A DNA stretch of 64,000 nt from the NCBI RefSeq assembly GCF_042427745.1, contig NZ_JBHMFA010000010.1. One strand, written 5' to 3'. Both the position numbers and the translations under genes were made by a program. This DNA comes from Algibacter miyuki. Its GTDB lineage: Bacteria > Bacteroidota > Bacteroidia > Flavobacteriales > Flavobacteriaceae. Within the stretch, counting starts at the first letter, position 1. Each line of letters opens with the position of its first letter. This document shows, one piece after another, positions 58,906 to 64,000 of the stretch. The notes under the pieces were generated by a model. It saw nothing but the letters and a program-made list of their open reading frames with translations. It was not told the DNA's origin and did not search any database.

Positions 58906-59201
58906 ATATAATGGTTGTTATTTATAAAAAGTTGGACAAAAATAATCATTTTATTTATCTAATAAAATATCCAACCCTAATTTTTAAAATTATCCTTAAT
59001 TAAACGTTAAAAAATCTTTGGGCGTCCCCCAAGGGTCGGGCTTTCACTACTCAATCTTTTTATTTTTAAATAAAACAAAAAGGATTTCAAACATGCCGTT
59101 CAATCCCTAACGCGGGCCTACTTGTAATGTTTAATTTTCAACAAAAAACAAAGTCAACCTCAACAAAAACAGTGAGTCACAAGTCTTCCGTTAAAAAAAA
59201 A
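58906..59201. other. Gap between the two subunit III genes
   Basis: The only structure seen in this 296-base gap is a dispersed repeat (59030-59114). No terminator with a T tract on the - strand is evident. Confidence 0.5.
59030..59114 (-). repeat. Dispersed intergenic repeat, copy E
   Basis: Read on the + strand it opens GGGCGTCCCCCAAGGGTCGG and closes CAATCCCTAACGCG, like copy B. The interior holds CTTTTTATTTT and AAAACAAAAAGG, which can pair. It splits the cluster of oxidase genes. Confidence 0.75.
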
Positions 59202-59783
59202 CTACCCTACAAAATATAAAAACAAAAATAAATATACCCAAAGGATATCTATAAAATGCCAAAAGGTTGCAGCCAGTTCAAAACCTAACATATCGGTTGC
59301 CGTATACTTTTGTTTAAAATGATTATAAATTACAACCAACAAACAAATCAGTCCTACCACAACGTGTAAAATGTGCACCAAAGCAATTAAATAAATGTAA
59401 GACATGGTAATATTACTCGTTGGTCCTGTGAAATTATAACCTAAGTCTATAATTTCTCTAAAGCCCACAAACTGATTGTAAATAAAAACCACACCCAAAA
59501 CTAAGGTCGCTAATAAATACATAGACGTTGCTTTGTGCTGCCCTTTTTCCAAAGCTTTTTTACCCAATAAAAAGGTAATACTACTAACCACGATAACCAC
59601 CGTACTAATAATAAAAGCATTTGGCAATTTAAAATCGCTTAACCAATCGGGGCGTGAACTACTTACAATAAAAGCACTTGTCCAGCCCATAAAAGACATA
59701 ATAAGCGAAATAATGCCAAACCAAAGCATCATTTTTTTTGCTCTGCTATTTTTTTCTTGTTTTGTTCCTTGAGTTAAATCCAT
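59202..59783 (-). CDS. Cytochrome c oxidase subunit III (short form)
   Basis: The 193-residue protein has five membrane segments and subunit III motifs: KKMMLWFGIISLIMSFMGW, the VHILHVVVGLICLLVV helix and FELAATFWHFIDILWVYLFLFLYFVG. It is the short type seen in Bacteroidota, where it is encoded beside the long type. Two divergent subunit III genes in a row suggest that one may function in place of another small subunit. It follows cyoE by 2 bases, so the two are coupled. Confidence 0.93.
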   Translation of the reverse strand: MDLTQGTKQEKNSRAKKMMLWFGIISLIMSFMGWTSAFIVSSSRPDWLSDFKLPNAFIISTVVIVVSSITFLLGKKALEKGQHKATSMYLLATLVLGVVFIYNQFVGFREIIDLGYNFTGPTSNITMSYIYLIALVHILHVVVGLICLLVVIYNHFKQKYTATDMLGFELAATFWHFIDILWVYLFLFLYFVG

Positions 59784-59785
59784 TA

Positions 59786-60679
59786 CTAACTTATAAATTT
59801 ATCGACAACATAAACAATTTGCACCAACGTAATATAAGCTACACTAGCTAACATAAGTTGTTTCGCCGATTGTTCGGTCATTTTTTTAAATAATTGAATT
59901 GCGTAATACAACATCCCTAGCCCAAGTATAAAAACGATAACCGCTCCCACAATTGAAAGTTGTAACCTTCCAGTAAAACCAAATACTGGAACAATAGAAA
60001 TTAAGATGGTCCAAATGCAATACATAATTGTCTGTACTGCTGTACCTCTATCTTGTTTTCCGGTAGGTAACATAAAGAATCCACCACGTTTATAATCGTC
60101 ATATAAAAACCAGCCAATAGCCCAAAAGTGAGGGAATTGCCAAAAAAACTGCAAAGCAAATAACGTTCCTGGTTCAATACCAAAATCGTTTGTAGCCGCT
60201 ACCCATCCTAACATAAAAGGTATAGCACCCGGAATAGCTCCAACAAAAACAGAAATTGGTGTTTTTGTTTTTAAAGGGGTGTAAACACAAGTGTATAAAA
60301 AGATAGAAATAGCACCAAACATAGCAGTTTGCTTGTTTATACTGTATAAAATCGCGATACCTAAAACCGTGAAAATAGTTGCAATAGCAAATGCCGTGTT
60401 AACCGACATACGGCCTGCTGGAATAGGCCTATTTCTAGTACGATGCATGAGAGCATCTAAATCCCGTTCTATAATTTGATTAAACGCATTCGAGGCGCCT
60501 ACCATAAAATAACCACCAAAAGCGAGTAAGGTTAAGGTTTTAAAATCGACTGTTTCCACGCCAAGTAAGTAACCGGCAAGTGAAGAAAACACAACGCTTA
60601 GCGCTAATCGCATTTTTGTGATTTCCTTAAAATCTGAAATTAAAGACGGATTTTCTATAGTTGTTTTCGATCTGCTCAA
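59786..60679 (-). CDS. cyoE: Protoheme IX farnesyltransferase
   Basis: The 297-residue UbiA-family enzyme turns heme b into heme o for the oxidase. It has about nine membrane segments and the Asp-rich motif in NQIIERDLDALMHRTRNRPI. A second site lies near DDYKRGGFFMLP. The frame can start at a TTG (60679), giving MSRSKTTIENPSLISDF, which fits the length of homologues; the next ATG (60613) would remove conserved sequence. The TTG overlaps a TAGGTTTG box (60677-60684) on the - strand, so that box is unlikely to be its promoter unless the message is leaderless. Confidence 0.93.
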   Translation of the reverse strand: MSRSKTTIENPSLISDFKEITKMRLALSVVFSSLAGYLLGVETVDFKTLTLLAFGGYFMVGASNAFNQIIERDLDALMHRTRNRPIPAGRMSVNTAFAIATIFTVLGIAILYSINKQTAMFGAISIFLYTCVYTPLKTKTPISVFVGAIPGAIPFMLGWVAATNDFGIEPGTLFALQFFWQFPHFWAIGWFLYDDYKRGGFFMLPTGKQDRGTAVQTIMYCIWTILISIVPVFGFTGRLQLSIVGAVIVFILGLGMLYYAIQLFKKMTEQSAKQLMLASVAYITLVQIVYVVDKFIS

Positions 60680-60793
60680 ACCTATGTGTAATTGTGCATT
60701 TTATATTGCGAATGCAAAGATACTCTATAATAACAATTTGAGCAATATTGACAGGAAATTTAATACCTTTAACATAAAGTAAAACCATACACC

Positions 60794-61660
60794 ATGAAAT
60801 CATTAAAACCAACCGCTATTTTAATGCTATTATTTTTCAGTATCTCAGTTTACGCCCAGCGTAATTTCGACGATGTAAAAATAACCACAACCAAACTCAC
60901 AGACCAAGTTTATATGCTTGTTGGCAGTGGCGGAAACATTGGTGTTTCGGTTGGCGAAGATGGTGTTTTCATCATCGATACCCAATTCGCGCCTTTAACT
61001 CCAAAAATTTTAGAAGCCATCCAAAACATCAGCGACCAACCTATTAAAATAGTTGCAAACACGCACCACCATGGCGACCATACCGGCGGAAACGAAAATA
61101 TTGGCGATTTAGGCGCCACTATTATTGCTCACGACAATGTAAGAAAACGTCTTATTGATAAAAGTCCAAAATCAGCTTTACCTGTAATCACCTTTAACGA
61201 TAAATTACACCTACAAATAAATAATGAGCAAGTTATGGTATTCCATGTTGAAAACGCTCACACCGATGGTGACGCCATGCTTTACTTTACAGAAAGTAAT
61301 GTTTTACATACTGGAGACACCTATTTTAATGCGCGTTATCCGTTTATCGATTTAAACTCTGGCGGCAGCGTAAATGGTTATATTGATGCTGTAAAATCTG
61401 GATTGATGGTTATAGATGAAGAAACCAAAATTATTCCCGGTCACGGCGATTTATCTAACAAAGCTGAATACTTCACCTTTTTGAATATGCTAGAAACTGT
61501 AAAAATTGCTGTTTTACAAGAAATTAACAACGGTAAATCTGAAGATGAAGTAGCTAGTAACAGTGCACTAACCAAAACTTTTGATAATTTAGGTTATGGC
61601 GATCATTTTATTAATAGTGAAAAAATGAGACGTACTTTTTATAAAAGCTTAAAAGAGTAA
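60794..61660 (+). CDS. Secreted metallo-beta-lactamase-fold hydrolase
   Basis: The 288-residue protein has a signal peptide (cleavage near YAQRNF, residue 22) and the MBL fold. Metal ligands are H91-H-H93-G-D95-H96 in NTHHHGDHTGG, H in ENAHTDGD and H in IPGHGDL, with LHTGDTYFNARYPFID between them. The pattern resembles periplasmic MBL proteins of unknown substrate rather than proven carbapenemases. It is divergent from cyoE with a 114-base gap and ends at a perfect terminator. Confidence 0.9.
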   Translation: MKSLKPTAILMLLFFSISVYAQRNFDDVKITTTKLTDQVYMLVGSGGNIGVSVGEDGVFIIDTQFAPLTPKILEAIQNISDQPIKIVANTHHHGDHTGGNENIGDLGATIIAHDNVRKRLIDKSPKSALPVITFNDKLHLQINNEQVMVFHVENAHTDGDAMLYFTESNVLHTGDTYFNARYPFIDLNSGGSVNGYIDAVKSGLMVIDEETKIIPGHGDLSNKAEYFTFLNMLETVKIAVLQEINNGKSEDEVASNSALTKTFDNLGYGDHFINSEKMRRTFYKSLKE

Positions 61661-61693
61661 TTATCAAACTTAACAAAACACAAAAAGTCTATA

Positions 61694-61731
61694 AAATAAA
61701 GAAGCCCTAATCTATTAGGGCTTCTTTATTT
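61694..61731. terminator. Bidirectional terminator after the MBL gene
   Basis: AAATAAAGAAGCCCTAA and its complement form a 17-bp perfect stem with a 4-base loop, between converging genes. Confidence 0.92.
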
Positions 61732-61768
61732 CTAAATTTATTTTTATGTTAGTTTTCAAACCATAAAA

Positions 61769-62197
61769 CTAACCAATGGTATACCGATACACATTAGTTT
61801 CTCGTTGCACAAAACCCATTTTTTGATACAATCTATTTCCCGCTACTTTTTCTGGCTTAGATGTTAAATTGATTTTTTCAATATTATTTTCAGTAGCGTA
61901 TGTTATTGCAGCTTCAATTAATGCTTTCCCTACTCCTTTTCCTCGAGCAGCCTGATCGACCACAACATCTTCAATCCAAACTTTATCGCCTGTGGGTATT
62001 TTATTTAACACCAATGTCATGGTGCCAATAATCTCGTTATTATCTTCTGCTAAAAAAAGCAATGTACTATCAGAATTAACAATATGTTCCAACACTTCCC
62101 GATTAGGCAGCTCACAGTTGGAGGTCAGTTGAACAATTAAAGCTTGCATCGCTTTTACAACATGTTCCGTTACAGTAACTAATCTATATATCTTCAT
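61769..62197 (-). CDS. GNAT-family N-acetyltransferase
   Basis: The 142-residue protein is a compact GNAT. The acetyl-CoA-binding loop is VVDQAARGKGVGKALIEAA (Q/R-x-x-G-x-G/A pattern), preceded by the strand VWIEDVVVD and followed by NLTSKPEKVAGNRLYQKMGF, the typical family end. The substrate is unknown. It stands alone, 200 bases from tRNA-Asp. Confidence 0.92.
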   Translation of the reverse strand: MKIYRLVTVTEHVVKAMQALIVQLTSNCELPNREVLEHIVNSDSTLLFLAEDNNEIIGTMTLVLNKIPTGDKVWIEDVVVDQAARGKGVGKALIEAAITYATENNIEKINLTSKPEKVAGNRLYQKMGFVQRETNVYRYTIG

Positions 62198-62349
62198 AGA
62201 TACAAAATTAGCAATTTTTAAAACAACTCAATATATTTTATTCGGGTTGCCTTATTTTAGATTAATTCTGAAATTAAGATCACGTAGGAAGCCAGCAGAT
62301 GCAAAGCCTTTAAAACTAAAGAAGAAATACAACAAAACCTTATAAATAA

Positions 62350-62376
62350 AAAAAGCCCTAATTTCTTAGGACTTTC
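62350..62376 (-). terminator. Terminator of tRNA-Asp
   Basis: On the - strand AGTCCTAA and TTAGGGCT form an 8-bp stem with one wobble and a GAAA tetraloop, followed by TTTTTT. It is 18 bases past the tRNA 3' end. Confidence 0.85.
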
Positions 62377-62393
62377 TTATTTTGCAATGTTTG

Positions 62394-62467
62394 CGGTCTG
62401 GACGGGACTCGAACCCGCGACCTTCGCCGTGACAGGGCGACATTCTAACCAACTGAACTACCAGACC
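62394..62467 (-). tRNA. tRNA-Asp(GUC)
   Basis: The 74-base gene has acceptor GGTCTGG / CCAGACC, D arm AGTTCAGTTGGTTAGAAT, anticodon loop CTGTCAC (anticodon GTC), T arm GCGGGTTCGAGTCCCGT and discriminator G. No CCA is encoded. The rest of the gap 62198-62663 is A/T-rich with nothing else visible. Confidence 0.96.
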
Positions 62468-62663
62468 GTTGCTTTATTGCGAGTGCAAGAATACTATATT
62501 ATTATTATATGACCAATTTTAATGACAATATAAATTAAAAATAATTTTAAGTTGAATTTTTAAAATTATGAAACACATTGAAATATCAAAACATAACAAA
62601 CACAAATACAACTAAATAACAACTAAATCATTCGTTTTATATTCAAAAAAACAAATATTAATT

Positions 62664-64000
62664 TTACTGCTTTTTAGACCGCTTATTTTTCATAGCCCCG
62701 GGATTAGAGTATAAAACCGCTTTGTTTTCCATTAGACGTTGGTGAATATGGTAAGTAACATCCATCCACGAACGTTCCTCTCCCCATAAAGGTGCCATCA
62801 TTTTGGATTCCCAAGCTTTTAATTCATCTTGTAATAATTGATATGTTTTCGTTTCCGAAGTTTCTAAGTTTACGGTTTCACCTAAATCCTCTTCTAAATT
62901 GTATAAGGTTGCTCCATAATCTTGCAAACGCACCAATTTAAAATCGCCAACCCTAGCCCCTGCTTCTTCTAATTTCCTCCAAAATAGTTTTTCATGAGGA
63001 TCACCTGTTTTTTCTCCTTGTAAATAAGGCAATAAGTTAACGCCATCTAAAACTAAATCATCAGCTTTTTTAATATCAGCCGCCGCCAAAGCTGTTGTAA
63101 AAATATCTAAAGACGAAGATAAACCATCAAACGTTTGGCCTGCTTTAATCTGTTTTGGCCAGCTAACCACAAAAGGCACTCTGTGTCCGCCTTCAAACTT
63201 ATTACCTTTCCAACCTTTTAAAGGGCCTCCACTCGAACTATTATTAGCAGCGCCACCATTATCACTTAAAAAATAAATAAGCGTATTTTCCTCTAAACCT
63301 AAATCTTTTAATTTTTGTTGCAGCTTCCCTACGTTCTCATCTAAAGACCAAGTCATGGCTGCCAGTTTTTGCCTCGAATGGTCTTTATATTTCTCCAAAT
63401 GTTCTACTTTAGCCTCCATAGGCGTATGCACGGCATTAAATGCTAAATACATAAAAAAGGGATTGTTTTTATTCTCTTCTACAAACTTCACCGATTGATC
63501 GCCCAAAACATCGGTTAGATAGCCATCAAACAAGACGCGCTTACCATTATGCTGTAGCATTTTTTTCTTTGTTGGATTTTTTTCAGGAAAATAAGAACGG
63601 CTTCCGGCCTCGAAACCAAAAAACTCATCGAAACCACGTTGATTAGGATGATCGCTTTGCTCTGCTCCTAAATGCCATTTCCCTAAAGCTAAGGTTTTAT
63701 ACCCATTTTCTTTAAACACATCGGCCATGGTAACCACATTATCCGACAAACCAATATCACCAGAACCCCCATAACCAGTACCGTTAGCTTCAAACCCAAA
63801 ACGTTGTTGATATTTCCCCGTCATTAACCCCGCACGCGATGGCGCACATACCGTAGCACTAACATGTGCATCGGTTAAAACAGCACCACTTTTGGCAAGT
63901 CTATCTATATTGGGAGTTTCTAAATCTTCACAGCCCATAAAACCAAAATCGGCATAACCTGCATCGTCAACAAGAATAACAATAACATTTGGGGGTTGTA
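62664..64000 (-). CDS. Sulfatase (formylglycine-dependent), 5' truncated
   Basis: The frame is open to the right edge, so the start and signal peptide lie outside. The visible part starts PPNVIVILVDDAGYADFGFMG (read as NVIVILVDDAGYADFG then FMG), the metal-binding region of type I sulfatases. C-A-P-S-R in SATVCAPSRAG is the formylglycine site; LALGKWHLGAEQSD and YFLSDNGGAANN follow. About 445 residues are present and the C-terminus is complete, rich in Lys (KNKRSKKQ). It is related to the sulfatase at 36582 but not close to it. It probably acts on sulfated polysaccharides. Confidence 0.93.
   Translation of the reverse strand, partial: QPPNVIVILVDDAGYADFGFMGCEDLETPNIDRLAKSGAVLTDAHVSATVCAPSRAGLMTGKYQQRFGFEANGTGYGGSGDIGLSDNVVTMADVFKENGYKTLALGKWHLGAEQSDHPNQRGFDEFFGFEAGSRSYFPEKNPTKKKMLQHNGKRVLFDGYLTDVLGDQSVKFVEENKNNPFFMYLAFNAVHTPMEAKVEHLEKYKDHSRQKLAAMTWSLDENVGKLQQKLKDLGLEENTLIYFLSDNGGAANNSSSGGPLKGWKGNKFEGGHRVPFVVSWPKQIKAGQTFDGLSSSLDIFTTALAAADIKKADDLVLDGVNLLPYLQGEKTGDPHEKLFWRKLEEAGARVGDFKLVRLQDYGATLYNLEEDLGETVNLETSETKTYQLLQDELKAWESKMMAPLWGEERSWMDVTYHIHQRLMENKAVLYSNPGAMKNKRSKKQ

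Noticed and set aside
60677..60684. TAGGTTTG as the promoter of cyoE
   Set aside because: It overlaps the likely start codon and has no -33 box at a suitable distance, so it is probably chance.
60794..61660. MBL-fold protein as a carbapenemase
   Set aside because: The HHHGDH site alone is shared by many hydrolases, and no feature specific for proven beta-lactamases was seen.
1..64000. CRISPR arrays, rRNA genes and insertion sequences
   Set aside because: I saw no regularly spaced repeats, no rRNA and no transposase gene in the window.

Overview
The window is chromosomal DNA of a Bacteroidota bacterium, almost certainly a marine member of the Flavobacteriaceae. The evidence is low G+C content, A/T-rich leaders without Shine-Dalgarno sites, promoter boxes of the TAnnTTTG type, a PorP/SprF protein of type IX secretion, exosortase F with its partner, DUF2911, a GatB/AspS fusion and two sulfatases. 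Most of the window is ordinary core genome. One integrated mobile element occupies about 9.55-16.58 kb.

Layout. 1-3.0 kb: 3' part of a gatB/aspS fusion gene. 3.1-5.9 kb: DUF202, DUF2911, a CPA1 Na+/H+ antiporter and a small membrane protein. 6.0-9.1 kb: a leftward, tightly overlapping operon with a UnbV/FG-GAP protein, a double-CxxC protein, a four-helix membrane protein with two periplasmic Cys pairs, and a frameshifted last gene. 9.55-16.58 kb: an integrative element in tRNA-Leu(UAA). 16.6-22.9 kb: tRNA-Gly, mutS, two methyltransferases, a FolK/deoxynucleoside kinase fusion and a queuosine-precursor transporter. 23-27.3 kb: AsmA-like protein, exosortase F pair and a GAF protein of the free-Met-sulfoxide reductase type. 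27.6-36.4 kb: purH, then a cell-shape and wall operon mreB-mreC-mreD-mrdA-rodA, followed by a lipoprotein-type peptide deformylase and murI. 36.6-46 kb: a sulfatase, an unknown membrane protein, a decayed gap, gamma-carbonic anhydrase, a LytS/LytTR two-component pair diverging from a VWA lipoprotein, and PorP/SprF. 46-49.2 kb: NifU-like protein, DUF1304, MscS channel, tsaB. 49.3-55 kb: a five-gene MacAB-TolC-type efflux operon. 55.1-60.7 kb: cytochrome oxidase subunits and assembly factors (two subunit III genes, subunit IV, SCO, a Cys-less SCO-like protein, DUF420, CyoE). 60.8-64 kb: metallo-hydrolase, GNAT acetyltransferase, tRNA-Asp and a second, truncated sulfatase.

The most interesting region is the 7-kb element. 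It has a tyrosine integrase beside the left attachment site and a 21-bp direct repeat of the tRNA-Leu 3' end. Near-identical arm-type repeats lie near both ends, and the left one overlaps the integrase promoter. A RteC-like gene, an excisionase-like HTH gene, a II/X-family replication initiator and one 736-residue protein make up the rest. The large protein looks to me like a Bacteroidota phage tail-tip or baseplate protein. There is no terminase, portal, capsid, Zot-like, relaxase or conjugation gene. The tRNA operon's original terminator is stranded at the left end and the element supplies a replacement. This fits a small satellite-like or replicative integrative element rather than a complete phage or ICE.

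A second notable item is a dispersed intergenic repeat (four clear copies and one degenerate) with conserved ends and a variable hairpin between them. It could be a mobile repeat or a structured RNA family. All family assignments come from reading motifs by eye; no database search was run.
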